Counted from the stretch's first letter, positions 16,222-28,347 are shown. The stretch is 64,000 nucleotides of DNA from Amblyornis subalaris (GCA_018881555.1 JACAXG010000125.1:286680-350679); one strand, 5' to 3'. Notes: generated from the sequence alone by a model not told the origin. Numbers and translations: made by a program.

Positions 16222-16651
16222 AAACCCTCCAGAGATCCCAAAGTGCCTCCCAGCTCCCCAGAGAGCTGAGCCAGACCCACACCAGAGGATTGGTGGGGGT
16301 GGCAGTGCCACGGGACATGGGAAGCACCTTGGGCTGCACGGGCACTCCCCGAGCAAAAAAAAACCCCAAAAAAACTTTAAAACCTCGGGGTGTTCGAGGC
16401 CAGTCAGGGTCACCAACCCCCAGAGCAAAGCTTTTTGTTATTTTTTTAGGAAAAAAAAAAAAAATCAAGTTGCAGCAAACCCAGCCGAGCCCTGAGGCNG
16501 GAGGGCTCCAGTCCCTGCTGGTGTTCGGATGTTCCCGTTATCCCTGTTCCTGTTTTTATTAAGTCCTGGTAGGCTCCTGGCTTTTTTTGCTATCCCAGAG
16601 ACCTCCACGGGTTCATTTTTGCTGTGTAAAGGAAAACCCTCCTGTATCAGT

Positions 16652-16657
16652 ATTAAA
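16652..16657 (+). terminator. SMO: Possible SMO polyadenylation signal ATTAAA
   Basis: The most common variant hexamer, 1,029 bases after the SMO TGA, followed by T-rich sequence. Choice of this site is tentative. Confidence 0.35.
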
Positions 16658-16763
16658 TTTACCAAGTTTTCAATCCCAGTGGCTGCCCTGGGCTCTTTGG
16701 GGAGGGATCAGTGCGGGAAAACACCGTGGGNGGGGCTTGTCCTTTTTCCTAAAAATCCTCCAG

Positions 16764-16848
16764 CTGCTTTAAACTGGTTTAAAAACTGCTTTGGGCTGTT
16801 TAAAACTGCTTTAAAGCACTTTAAAAATTGCTTTAAAAGTGGTTTGAA
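16764..16848. repeat. Cluster of TTTAAA words
   Basis: Degenerate 14-20 bp units of the type ACTGCTTTAAA in tandem, with seven or so palindromic TTTAAA cores in 85 bp. Confidence 0.7.
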
Positions 16849-16859
16849 CCCCCCTGTTC

Positions 16860-19800
16860 CACCTGCAGAGGGGCTGGAAAGGCCAGCGGGTGCTGTGGGG
16901 ACAGTTTTGGGGTCACTGGCTGGGCTCTGGCCCCAAACTGGGAGCACTGGGAGGGCCCTTTGCCAGCAGGTGGCACCACGGCCCTAAATATCCCCAAACC
17001 CACGGGTGGGTGGCCCCAATTTTGGGGGGACTTTAGTGGGGTCCCACTGAGGCATCCGATGTTTCCAGCAAATGGGGCTTTTGGGGGAAAAACGGTGCTT
17101 TTTGGGAAAGTATCCCTGTTTATTTTGATGCAGCTTATCCTGGAGACCAGACCCTGAAATTTGGGGTGGAATTGGTCAGTGCAAATTGCATTTTTCCGAC
17201 GTTTTTTTTGGCTGACCTTGCTCCAGGCTAAAGGCTGGGTTATCCAGAGCGAAACAAAATGTTTCTCTTCATCTCTGTTTTTCTTTTGGACCTTTTTTTC
17301 CTTTACGTGTATTTAATTTTGTGGCTTTCTTAGTTAAAAACCAGCCCCAACAAAACTATCCCGGAATGATTTGCCATTTGGAAACAAAAAGCTAAAATTA
17401 TTTTCATTTTTGGAAACAGCANGAGATGTCCTGACAATGTCACATCCCCTTTTTTCCACCCCAAAAAAAGCCACCTTGATTTGGCACGTGGGGATGAAGT
17501 TTTTAAGGAAGAAAAGAGCATTTATCCTGGGGGAAAAAAAAGCCATTTTCCTCCCAAGGACCTTGGAAGATGGAACCAGATGGTCCCACTGGGCACTGTG
17601 AGTGCTCCTGGTGGGGGACAGGTTCACATCCAGAGCTNTCCCTGGGGAAAAACAGGCAGATTTCAATAATTCCAGGTAATATTCCCTNTGGATAACACTT
17701 AAGCACTCATCCCCAGGGACAAACGTTGGCATTTTCCATCCATCTGGCTGCCTTTGGTGTCGTTAAATGGAATGAAAATTCCAGGCTGGTCCACAGGGAT
17801 GTTGCCAGAAAGGAATTGATGGCTGCAGTAAGATGGGATTGCTGGAATCAGAGGAATGCTGAATCATCCCAAAACCATCCCAAAACCATATCAGTGGGAC
17901 AGAGGAGCAATTAGAAGAGATGATGTTGTAGGGGGGGTATTGATTTCCGGTGTGGAATTCTATATCCTGGCAAAATGACAACTGGTGGCTGCCAGGAGGG
18001 TGCTGGAGNCTTAAAGAATTGAAAAACTTCCATAAACATTTTTTTTTTCCCGCTTTTCTTCGTGCCTGGAAGGCTCAGCCATTGCAGTGGGGCTGGAGAG
18101 GAGCTGAAACCATCCCAGTTTTTAGTGGGATCAGGGAAGCAAAGAGGATCCACCCGGAGCAGTCCTGCTGTCCATCACACACCCATTTTCCAGCACTGCT
18201 TTTTGGGCTGGACGCCCCAGGAATGGGCAAATCCAGGCCCTGGAAGAGGTCAGGGCTGTGCTGACCCAGGAAACAACCTGGTCTCCAGCAGCTGGATGGA
18301 GGATTTCAGGGAATGTGGGAATTCAAGGGGCTGAATGGCTCNGCCGCACTGGGGTTTGTGGCTTTTGGGGTGGAGAGAAATCCAAGTGTTCTTTCTCTGT
18401 GGAATTTGGGTGTCCACAGCAGAGCCACCCCCGTGCCCACCTGGAATTCCCTCCCTCCTTCCACCTCTGGTCATCACGTGCCAGGGAATCCCAGAATCTT
18501 TCAGTTTGGAAAACACCATCCAGTCCAAGCTGTGCCAAATCCCACCTTGTCCCCAGCCCAGAGCCCTGAGTGCCACATCCAGGAATTCCTTGGACACCTC
18601 CAGGGACNAGCACTCCAAACCTCCGTGGGCACTTCCAAGGCCTGAGCGCCCTTTCCATGAGGAAATTCCTGCTGATGTCCAACCTGCCCCTCCCCTGGCA
18701 CAGCCTGAGGCCGTTCCTTGTCCTCTGTGTCCCCTTGGAAGCGGAGATGGATGCCTGAGCTTGCTTTTCCATCACCTTTGGGCCATGACTGGCTCCAATT
18801 TGGGGACAATGTGCCTGTGTCCCACCTCTGCTCCACGCCACGAGGCTGCCCTGGGTCCAGCTGGGTTCCACAGGGTGTCCATCCCCATCCCATCGGGAAT
18901 GAGGTTTGGAACACAGAACAGGCTCAGACCGCAGCGATTTTCCTCCTTTTCNGCCTCAATTTTTTTCCTGTGGTCACAACCAGTGGGAGCAACCAAACTC
19001 CCCNGTGGATCCACACCCAGCCACGGCTCTCAGCCAGAGGAATTCTGCTTTTCCAAAGCTGCTCTCCCGCAAAATGCCCCAACTTCCAGGGAAAAAGCAT
19101 CCCGGCCTCGGGATCGGGGAGGGAGGGAAGGAGCCAGCCCGAGCCTCCCTGGCCGGCACCGCTCACAGAGCCGCGATTGTTCCAGCCCTTCCATCCTCCC
19201 TGCCCAAACAGCCTCTCCCTTCCTCTCCCGATATCCCGTTGTTTTCCCGGATAAGTGGATCCCTGGGAGCTGGGATAGCGCTGTTTGCTCAGCGGGCAGG
19301 GAATTCTTCGTGCCGCGATGCGATGCCAAATCAGCACCGGGAGTTTTCGGGCGGTGCTGGCATCGGGATAGGGCGCTTTTCCCAGGAAAACGCCATCCCC
19401 TTGGAGGAGGGCACCCTTTGAAAGGTGAGGGAATCCCACGCTGAGCCGGGTGGGATCAAAGGATCGAACCCGCGGGCAGGATTTTGCCTCGGTCGAGGGC
19501 GTGGGATCTTTCTGTGGGATCTGTGGCAGCGGGAGANGATAAATCCAGGAGAATTCCTGCCGGCTCCAGGTCAGCAGACGCTCCTCTCCTCCTCTCCGCA
19601 GGAGCCGGGAGTCTCCCGGAGCCTGCCCCGGTTTTCCAGCGCCAATCGGAGGGGAGGAACATTGCCCTGCTCCAGCTTCAAATCCCTCCCACGGCGCCTT
19701 CCAAAGGGCTTGGCTTTCAAAGGCCCCTCCTGGGACTGAAATCAGCCNCGGGACGGAGTTTTCTGATCTTGGAGAGAGGGAGAAACGCGCGGAGCAGTCA

Positions 19801-20423
19801 GATCCTGCTTGTGCTCCAGCAGGAATCAGCTTTAGTCCACCGAGNTCGGGAATTCTGCTCGTCACTTTCCGGGCTGCTTTTCCTTTGACTTCCATCCCCG
19901 TCCCGCATTCCTGCCCCTCTCCCGTGTATCGGAGCCCATGAAATGCTTTCCGCAGCCCTTTCTTCCCTGAATTCCTCCTTCAGCCTCGCAGCTTTTGCTG
20001 CTCCACTCCCTCCATCGCTCCTCTCCCTCCTGAATTTTTGGGGAGGTTTCCGCGGGCTCTTCCTCTCCTTTTCCTCCTCTCCTCCAGCTCATCCCAAACA
20101 TTCACAAGCGACTTAACTGGGGAATCGGACGCTCTCCTGTCCGTCACGATCTTGCCACTTATTTTGTCCCGCATTTTTGTGACTCCTGGCATTCCTGCTG
20201 GATCCTGAAACTCCTCCCAAGCTTGTAGGGCTTTATGCCTCTCTGTTTCCCACATCCATCCTTCCAGGACAATCACATCCCTGTCCTTTTGCCTCCAGCC
20301 GGCCCAGCGTGACGGATGTGACTTCCCTGTGCATCCACACAGCTCCAAACACTCGGGGTTCACTCCTTGGTTCGTGCCCAGAGGTACTGGATTAACCCTA
20401 AAAATGAAAATAATTATAATAAT
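16860..20423. other. SMO-AHCYL2 intergenic region
   Basis: No gene is supported here. Apart from one CR1 fragment (18484-18735) the sequence is unique, with AT-rich stretches around 17160-17420. The frames in 18700-19900 have no splice or conservation-like pattern that I can defend. Confidence 0.5.
18484..18735 (-). mobile_element. CR1 LINE fragment
   Basis: CR1 3' region read on the minus strand. + strand markers are ATCCAGTCCAAGCTGTGCC, AGGAATTCCTTGGACACCTC and GGAAATTCCTGCTGATGTCC. It belongs to the subtype also seen at 32945 and 37672. Confidence 0.85.
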
Positions 20424-21045
20424 AGAAACACAGAGTGGCTTGGGNGGGAAGGGACCTTAAAGATCATCTTGTCCCACCCCCTGCCATGGGCAGGGACTCC
20501 TTCCACTATCCCAGCTTGCTCCAAGCCCCGTCCAGCCTGGCCTTGGACACTGCTGGGGGTCCAGGGACAGCCACAGCTTCTCTGGGAATTCTGTCCCAGT
20601 CCCTCTCCACCCTCCCAGCCAGGAATTCTTTCCCAATATCCCATCTAACCCTGCCCTCTGGCACTGGGAAGCCATTCTCTGCGTCCTGTCCCTCCATGCC
20701 CTGTCCCAAGTCCCTCTCCAGCTCTCTTGGAGCCCCTTTAGGCCCAGGAAGGGGCTCTCAGGTCTCCCTGGAGCCTTCTCCAGGTGAACATTCCCAGCTC
20801 TCCCAGCCTGGCTCCAGAGGGGCTCCAGCCCTCGGAGTAGCTCCGTGGCCTCCTCTGGATTCTCTCCAGCAGCTCCACATCCTCCTGCTGTTGGAAGCTG
20901 CAGGGGGGATCTCACCTGAGCAGGGCAGAGGGGCAGAATTCCCCCTTTTCCTGCTGCCCACACTGGGGGATCAGCCCAGGACTGGAGGGTTTTGGGATGG
21001 ATCATGTCCAAACTCTTATCCACCAACAGCCCCGAGACCTTCTCC
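20424..21045 (-). mobile_element. CR1 LINE fragment, the longest copy in the window
   Basis: Its 3' end lies at the left (CAGAGTGGCTTGGG, then GGGACCTTAAAGATCAT). It continues through AGCTTCTCTGGGAATTCTGT, CCCTGTCCCAAGTCCC, TCCAGGTGAACATTCCCAGC and GGCCTCCTCTGGATTCTCTC, and on to about 21045. The element adjoins an ATAAT-rich stretch at both ends. Confidence 0.9.
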
Positions 21046-21289
21046 TCACCTCAATAAATAACAATAATAAAAGGATGTGTTTGCAGTTCCCGGAGAAGAG
21101 GATTTGGAAGTGGTGGCTCATTACTGGCTTGTGCCTGTAGGCAGAGCCCTGTGGCCGGCTGGCCTGGCAGGACAGCAAGTTCCAGGCCTTTGGATGACAC
21201 ATTCCCCTTGCCAAGATATTGTGGCTCCTCATTTCCATGGGTTTTCCTGGCACACCAGGCCCTGGGGACACCAAATCTCATAAGTGACT

Positions 21290-21720
21290 GAGTCCATAGA
21301 AGGGCAATGGAGCTGGGGAAGGGTCTGGAGCTCCAGGAGCGGCTGAGGGAGCTGGGAAAGGGGCTCAGCCTGGAGAAAAGGAGGCTCAGGGGGGACCTTC
21401 TGGCTCTGCACAACTCCTGACAGGAGGGGACAGCCGGGGGGTGGGGTCGGGCTCTGCTCCCAGGGAACAGGGACAGGAGGAGGGGGAACGGCCCCGAGCT
21501 GTGCCAGGGGAGGCTCAGGTTGGACATCAGCAGGAATTTCCTCCTGGAAAGGGTGGTCAGGCCTCGGCAGGGGCTGCCCAGGGAGGTTTGGAGTCGCCAT
21601 CCCTGGAGGTGTGCAAGGAATTCTTGGACGTGGCACTCAGCGCTCTGGTGGGGATCAGTCACAGGTTGCACTCGATAGTCTCGGAGGCCTTTTCCAACCT
21701 CAACGATTCTGCGATTCTAC
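21290..21720 (+). mobile_element. CR1 LINE fragment abutting the AHCYL2 promoter
   Basis: Sense CR1 sequence with GGCTGAGGGAGCTGGGAA, CAGCCTGGAGAAAAGGAGGC, AGGTTGGACATCAGCAGGAA and the 3' tail CAACGATTCTGCGATTCTAC. The tail ends about 100 bp before the first ZNF143-like site of the AHCYL2 CpG island. Confidence 0.9.
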
Positions 21721-21819
21721 TCCCGGCGGCTGCAACCCTGAAAACTCACCAAAACATGGAAAAACAACCAAAACCCTCCACGGCGCGCTCGCTCCGCCGC
21801 CGCCGCTCTCTTCGCGCGG

Positions 21820-21837
21820 ACTACAACTCCCATGAGC
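21820..21837 (+). promoter_or_regulatory. ZNF143/Staf-like site, copy 1
   Basis: ACTACAACTCCCATGAGC matches the ACTACAAYTCCCAG core of the SBS motif bound by ZNF143 (and often THAP11/HCF1) in many vertebrate promoters. It lies 225 bp upstream of the AHCYL2 ATG. Confidence 0.6.
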
Positions 21838-21882
21838 CCCCGCGCGGCGCGGGGGGGAGGCGGGCGCTGCTCGGCGCCGCGG

Positions 21883-21902
21883 GGCACGCCGGGAGCTGTA
21901 GT
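21883..21902 (-). promoter_or_regulatory. ZNF143/Staf-like site, copy 2 (inverted)
   Basis: GGCACGCCGGGAGCTGTAGT is the reverse complement of an ACTACAGCTCCCGGCGTGCC site. It faces copy 1 across about 45 bp, so the two form an inverted pair. Confidence 0.6.
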
Positions 21903-22044
21903 CGCGGCGGGGCGGAGCGCGGGCCGGAGGACTGCGCGTCCCGGCACGCAGCGCGGCCGCGAGGGCGGCGGGGCGGAGCGGGGCGGAGCGGAGCGGGCGG
22001 CCCTGAGAGAGCCGGAGCCGGAGGAGCCGGGGGAGACGGCGGAG

Positions 22045-22437
22045 ATGTCGGTGCAGGTGGCGGTGGCCGCGCCCGCCGTGGAGCTGAAGGAGCTCGGCGG
22101 CCCCATGGACAAGGCGGCGGGGCCGCCGTGCGAGCCCGTGGGCGCTCACCCTCCGGGGCACGGCGTGGCGGCGGCGGCGGCGGCGGCCGCCTGCCCGGTG
22201 CCGGGCGCCGAGCGTGAGGCGGCCCCGGCCCCCGCCGGCGAGCGGCCTCCGGGGAGCGGCTGCCCCGGGCTGTCCTCGGCCGCCGCCAAGGTGCCGCAGG
22301 CTTCGGCCATGAAGAGGAGCGACCCGCACCACCCCCAGCACCGGCACCGCGACGGCGGCGACAGCGGCGGCGCCGCGGCCGAGGCGCTCGTGAGCCCCGA
22401 CGGCACCGTCACCGAGGCGCCGCGCACCGTCAAGAAG
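22045..22437 (+). CDS. AHCYL2: AHCYL2 (long-IRBIT) coding exon 1
   Basis: ATG 22045 opens 131 codons ending in a phase-0 donor (AAG then GTAACG at 22438). The product begins MSVQVAVAAPAVELKEL, carries a (GCG)-coded run of eight alanines at residues 42-49 and a Pro/Ala/Gly-rich stretch. It ends with the conserved parts KVPQASAMKRSDPHH and EALVSPDGTVTEAPRTVKK. These match the N-terminal appendage of vertebrate AHCYL2, an adenosylhomocysteinase-like protein related to IRBIT (AHCYL1). IRBIT proteins bind the IP3 receptor and regulate acid-base transporters such as NBCe1. The catalytic-like domain is encoded beyond this window. The appendage distinguishes long-IRBIT from IRBIT and is intrinsically disordered by composition. 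Confidence 0.95.
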
Positions 22438-25400
22438 GTAACGGGGGGTAGGGGGGGGACGCGCACCGGGACGAGCCCCGGCGGGGCTGTGCGGGCCATC
22501 CCCGCGGGGCACGACCCCGCGGCGGGCGGGGCGAGCCGGCCCGGTGTGCTCGGGGACGCGGCGCTGCCTCCCCCGGCCGGGGCCGGCCCGGTGTGGGGGG
22601 TCCCCGGCGTACGGGGCGGGGGGGTGGCGGTGAGCCCCGGGGTGCTCCCGTGGTTGTGGGGTTGCGTTTAGGGGACGCGTTCTGCCGTGGCTCGGGGTGC
22701 TGCGTGCGCCTCGTCCCCCCCCCGCGGTGACCCGGGTGGCACCGGGTCCCTTCACACCCAGTGCTGCACGCCCAGGGTGGGGGTGTCTGCGGGAAACCCG
22801 GGGCCTGAACTCCAGGGTGTGCGCGGGTTCACGTCAGGTCCGTGTTCCCAGGGTTATCTTGGAAATATGGATAAGCANGGGATCAAAATGTCCCGAGAGC
22901 TGCTGGTGACGTTGGCATGCGAGGCACGGCCAGGTGTATCCACAGGGATATGGGATGTCCCTGTGCCTCGGGGTGGGTCCTTGGGGGTGCCCCTTTCCCA
23001 GGCGTGCCCTGTCCTGGCTCTCACCTTAGGGCTTCACCCCAGGAGCGTGTGGACCTCTCTTCCTGGTGAATCCATCCCTGTGTATCCAAGCTCCTCAGGT
23101 GGATGCAGCCGTGGACACAGAGACTCCCTGCAGTGGGATGTTGTGTGCGCTCTGCTGTGGGTACATCCTCCGTGGGTGGTTGGAGGGAAATGTTTTCCTG
23201 ATTTGTTGGTGCCTGGCACCCTTCCCCTTGGAAATCTCAGGAGAAGGAGTTGTCTCCTGTGAACCTTTTGGGGGGATGTAGAGGAAAAAGTGTTGCTGTC
23301 CTAAGGGGAACCTCCCACCCCGTGAAACTTTGGGGTGAAGACTTCATCTCNGCACTGACGGACTTCCACCCTCTTTTGGTGTTGCTCTGATATTTCCTCT
23401 CCCTTTGGAAGAGCCAGGGTGAGGNATTTTGTCTCCATAACCATGATCTCCTTCTGTGTGGCTTCCCTGAAACCGTAGGAACTCCTTGGAAGGAGCACAT
23501 CCCTGTAAGGCACGAGGAGAGGCTGGATCAGGTTTCTTCATCCCGTTAAGAATTCCTGCTGGGGGGTTCAGCTCCTCAATAAAGGACATTTTCCCAGTAA
23601 GATCACAGCTTCCATCCCCAGTGTCTGGAGCCCTCTCCATCTGATATCCTACTCCCACCTCTATTTTTAGACACCCTCAGGCCATCCATATTTCTCCTCA
23701 AATGTGCTTAGTCCTTCTAAACCCTTACCCCTCTCCGTTCTTTGCCGTGTTCAGGAAGGGGGAGCGAAGGATGCCGGGCTTCCAGGAGAAACCTGGATTC
23801 GTGGGGAACAGCCAGGCAGTTTATGGAGCAGCACAACTCCCAGCTGGCTCCTGGGAGGGGTTTGTTTGGGAGCTGCCGATCTGGTNGCTAAAGGAAGCGG
23901 GATGTGTTGTTGGAGGCTATCTGGGAGTACANACTGTTCCCTCTCTTTCCCTTCCCGGTGACTTCAGCGTGTTCCAGCCCCTCAAACCAGGCTTTTCCTT
24001 TGCCCCAGCCACAAATCCAGGGTCCTTTCCTCCTTGGGAAGTCGTGTTATTGAAGTAAAACCGGATTTGGTAGCCACAAAATTGTCCCCAGGCCTGTGAG
24101 TGTAAAACTGGGCACGTGGAGGTGATCTGGGGAAAGGAGGTTTAGAACGAAAATAAGCAAGATAAATTTTTTGTGGTCAGATGCAACAGAACTTTGCTGA
24201 AATAGAGGTAGAGCCCTGGTTAAAATAGGTTAAATTTGTAGTGAAACTGCAATTCTTGACGGTGTTTGGAAGAAAAAAAATCTCAGTCGTTTCTCCTTGA
24301 CTGGTTTATATATTATATTTATGTATTTTGGTTTTTTTTTCCCATTCCTTGCAATTTTAACACTCGTTCTTGAAATACTGCNCCACTAAATTGTGATTTT
24401 TTGTAGTTCTGAGGCAAAAACAGAGCTCCCAGAAAATTGCAGTGATTCTTTTCCTCTAATACCACTCTCACTTGAAATCTTTTTGTGTCAGTTCAGTATT
24501 TTATTTATGTCTTTAGGTGTTCTGATTTGTCTTTTACCTTGCTAGGGTGTAAAATAGGTGGTAGCAGATGGATAATAAATATAGTAGATTATATTTTTGT
24601 ATATTTATATATACTNTAGACGGTACTGGGCTTTTCTCTGCCACCTGCAGAGATCAAATCTCGGGGAAGATCACTGGAATCACCTNGTTGTTCCCTTTGG
24701 ATCCTTGCTCTCCAGAAATGGCTGGAATTCCTCATTTCTAGGATGACGCTGGACTTCTGCAGCTCACCCTGAGGTGTGGGATAGAGGCCTGAGCTTCCAG
24801 ACCTTTTCCAGACCCTCTCTCCTTCCCCTCCTCCNGGTTCTCCCCTCCGAGGTGAGGCAGCTCAGGGAGCTCCAACCGCAGAAAATTCCTCACTTTGGGC
24901 TGAGGGAATTTNCTGTCGGATGAATCTCTCCGGTGCGGGCTCGAGGAAGAGCTGGGAACGGAGTGGGACTAAACCACGCCACACCAGGAAGCTGGAGGAG
25001 ATGGGAAGGGTGGAAAAGCCTCTCCGGGAGCAGCTGGATGCTGACCTGGCTGGGGTTTGGGGTGAATTTAGGGCCGGGATGAGTCGGGAGATGCGTGGTG
25101 AGGTGAACCGAGGGGCTGAGGAACAGTTCTAGATGTCCTGGGATAAACTTATCCGTGGATGTGAGTCAGGGGCCCTGAGTCACGCNGATTGGTTGGGATT
25201 TGGGGTTTAAACGGGGTTTTGATGATGGGATGATTGCTCATCAGCTTTTGGGGGATGGTGGCCCCTCGGGTTGTGTTCATTCTTAGAGCATTCCTAGATC
25301 CGAGTGGGTGAGAGTCGCAGAACTTCGGGAGATGCTGTTGCTGGTGAGGTGGGAGCTGTNATTAAGCCTCGAATTAATTAACTGGGTGATCTCAGCCTTG

Positions 25401-25442
25401 GAATGACCCCTCTGTGCCCCTCTTACTTCAGCTGGGAGAAGA

Positions 25443-25512
25443 ATCAGGGAATCACAGGGTTGGCTTGGGAGGGACCTTAAAGACCATCCAGTTCCAGCCT
25501 CCTACCACCAGA
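25443..25512 (-). mobile_element. CR1 LINE 3' fragment
   Basis: Short 3' terminus: GGGAATCACAGGGTTGGC, then GGGAGGGACCTTAAAGACCA. Confidence 0.75.
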
Positions 25513-26984
25513 AAAAACTTGGATTTAAACGGATGCAGTTCTTGATTTAACGATTCTGAGCTGCTTGGGGAGTGCTCGCAAAAAGTGATTTCTTTTTTTC
25601 CTGTCCCAGCCACTCCGCAGAAAATCCAGGCAACTCCTCAGATTTCCAGCTGCCTTCTCGTGCTCCTCCACATCGCTAATCCCAGGGGGTTTGGGCTGGG
25701 AAGGGATGGATTCCCTGGGAACGTTGATCCGTGTCGCGGGCCGGAGCAGGGCACGGTTCCTTTCCCGGAGCTCTGCCCTGCCGGGGGGGCTGTGGGAAGC
25801 CATGGCTTTTGTCGGGAAAAGAGGTGCTCCATCCTCGTGGAACGTCCCTGCTCCAGGAGAACCCTCCTGAAACTCCTCCCGGGAACATTCCCCGGTGCAG
25901 GGATTCCATCCCAGCGCGTGCCTGCTGCTCGCTGGACTGGCACATCACCTGACCGGGAGCTGCCCCGGGAGGTTTTGTGCTGCTAAGACTATAAATGACT
26001 CTCATGTGGCTGCTCCAAATGATGCCTCTGACCTTGGTTCCCAGCAGATTTCACTGCCCTGGGATGAAAGCCTCGCTTTTCCCGTGTAAATTCCCACCTT
26101 TTGTAGGGCGCAGGGGTGGGGTTTGGCTCCCTTAAGGATTTCCTACATCCTCCTTCGTTTCTCTTCTATTCCCTCCTTTCCTTCTAACCCCCCAGTGATC
26201 TCCAGGTAATAAATGCTTCCCCCGAGGCTGAATTCCCAGGAGCTGCACGTAATGAGTGTGGCTGGAATGCTGCTTAGGAAAATCTGATCATGGCGAGGCA
26301 ATATTCATTTATTACTGTGATAATCTCGGGTCTGTCTCCGATGAATCCCAGGTTAATTTTAGAAGGTGCCTGCGTGTGACTGCTCAGAACTGTGTGCACG
26401 GATCAATACATCAACCTTTGGGCCCGAGGAGTGGGAAAAGAAGATGAAAGAAAGGAAAGAAGAAGGGAGAGGGAAATAAAATAATGGCTGTAAAACGGAA
26501 TGATGAGGTTCAGGGAACCTCGTGACTGGGAATGGCAAAGCTGCCCTTTGCCGGGGATTGTGGCGGGTGAAAATTATCGAAACACGTAAAGATCTTGGTG
26601 TTTGGGAGGCACAGAAACCTGATATTTGAATTTAAGAGCAATTAAAAGTCGTAGCTTTGGCCCCGAGTCGGCGCATGAAAAATGAGCCAGGGGAAGGAAT
26701 GACAGCTTTGGGTGTTTGACCTTTCAGGTTTTGTTTTTAACTCTGTCTGGTGAATTGTAAAACAATTGATTTCCCCGCAACAGGGAAGAGATGGAGGGAA
26801 AACTAAAAAGAAAGGAAGGTAGCTCAGGTGGAGCAGGAGCATTCCTCCTTATTTGTCCATATTGGTTAAATTAAGGAATGGAATCCTCAAAATGCTGAGC
26901 TGCCACNGTGGTAGGCTACAAGAACTGAGCACTTCACCTTCTCCAATATTTGAAATACCATGAATAGATATTTAGGGGGAGTTG

Positions 26985-27037
26985 GGAGATGACCTTTAAG
27001 GTCTCTTCCAGCCCGAACCGTTCNGTGATTCAATGAT
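26985..27037 (+). mobile_element. CR1 LINE 3' terminus
   Basis: GACCTTTAAGGTCTCTTCCA, then a CCGTTC-GTGATTCAATGA tail; only the last 50 bp or so are present. Confidence 0.7.
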
Positions 27038-28271
27038 CGATTTTCTATTTCGATTTTTGCAGATTGAAGCCACAGAGCCAAGAGTAGAACCTCAGGCATG
27101 TGAAGGAAACCTCCTCCTTGGGGTAGGATGTCCTGTTAAATCCCTGTGCCGAGAGGTGGGAGCTGTAGGTCCCAGAATGTGAGTGCTGGGGTGGAAGAGA
27201 GAGACAGGCTGAGAAACNAGGTCCAGCCTCTACATCAAAACACTGGAGGCTGGTTTGTTGGAAGTCCTAGCAAATGTGTGAGACTCCAAGGGCTTGGAAT
27301 GAGCAACAAACCGACTGGGTGGNAAAGAGGGAGTTAAGGCTAAAATAAGCTCGAAATATTTCTTGTGTGAAATCCTCCGTGCTCAGGTCTGCACTTAAAG
27401 GCACTTACAGCTCGAAAAAAAATCCCTCTGAAATGCCTCAATTTCAGCCTGGAGAAGCCATAATTAATTTAATTTCTTCCTTTGNTACCCAGAAGGCTCC
27501 TGGTGTCAGTTCAGGGTCTTCCTGTGTGGAAGATTTGGGAATGGGAACATAAGGTCGGAGTTTTCCAGCCGGGAGCTGACGCGGGTGGCACCGGCACGGG
27601 GAGAGGGGGGGAAAAAATGGTTCATATTTTTAGTTGCAGCATCAATCCTGTCACAATCATCTGTTCCCAGCAACGTTCTGGAGACGGAGGTGAAATATTG
27701 TGAGGAGGGAAAAAAAGGGAGGGAAGGGTTTTTGGCAGTTCTGTTTGCTCCTTTTTTGTGGTGCAGCCGTGAGAACTCTGCCGTGCCTCGAGCGGGAGAG
27801 GCAGAGGTGATGCTGGAAAATCCCAAATTCACTCCGTGTGTGTGTCCTGGATGAACCAAAGGCTGTCTGGAATTAACCCCAGCTCTGCAGTGGGAGAAGT
27901 CAGTAAATGAGGACAGAGGAGGCCTGAGGAACGTGGAGCTTGGAGGTCAAAGATTAAAAATAATTAATTTTGGGGGGGAGAGCCTGACCCTTTCCCTGCT
28001 TAAGGCCTGGAAGCAGGGCTGAATACCTTTAGGAAACGTGGATTCCTTGTTGTTCCCAGTTATATTTGGGAAGGCAAATGTTACCCAAGTATGTTGGCTT
28101 GGCATTTTTGCATCCAAAAATTGTCCAGCTTTTCCCAGAGCAGGAATTCAGCCCCATGGAGCTGTTGCTGTTTCCTAAGGAAACTTTCAAGCTTCATTTA
28201 TTTTGTAGGTGCAGCTCATGCNGTCAGTGCTTACTCCAAAATAAAATTCACGGAATGTTGAGATTACAATA

Positions 28272-28347
28272 AAATCATGGAATGCTTCGGGTTGGAAGGG
28301 ACCCCCATGGGCAGGGACACCTCCCACTCTCCCAGGTTGTTCCAAGA
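28272..28347 (-). mobile_element. CR1 LINE 3' fragment
   Basis: TCATGGAATGCTTCGGGTTG, then CCATGGGCAGGGACACCTCC. The AAGATCATCC segment normally between them is missing. Confidence 0.75.

Larger units (their letters stand above)
15624..16670 (+). other. SMO: Probable SMO 3' UTR
   Basis: Sequence after the SMO stop. An ATTAAA variant polyadenylation hexamer at 16652-16657 is a plausible 3' end, giving about 1 kb of UTR. It includes a direct duplication (16134-16221) and A-runs near 16351 and 16451. No AATAAA is seen between the stop and 16660, so the end is uncertain. Confidence 0.45.
21780..22660 (+). promoter_or_regulatory. AHCYL2: AHCYL2 CpG-island promoter
   Basis: CpG-dense sequence spanning the 5' UTR, exon 1 and the start of intron 1. 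There is no TATA box. GC boxes repeat as GGGCGGAGC between 21910 and 21990, with copies (GGGGCGGAGCGGGGCGGAGC) just ahead of the coding exon. The two ZNF143-like sites are listed separately. Confidence 0.65.

Noticed and set aside
18335..19444. A 369-codon frame between SMO and AHCYL2
   Set aside because: It runs through a CR1 fragment, contains N codons and shows no domain, promoter or splice pattern.
20435..21061. A 208-codon frame and similar frames at 45405, 49276, 51079 and 57402
   Set aside because: All fall on CR1 3' ends in arbitrary frames; the CR1 reverse transcriptase region itself is absent, so none encodes a LINE protein.
24290..24620. Possible retroviral LTR or ERV remnant in the AT-rich stretch
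   Set aside because: No paired terminal repeats, primer-binding site or gag/pol-like frame is visible.
24920..25132. A 70-codon basic/acidic frame in AHCYL2 intron 1
   Set aside because: No consensus splice sites at sensible positions, no recognisable domain; the length is compatible with chance.
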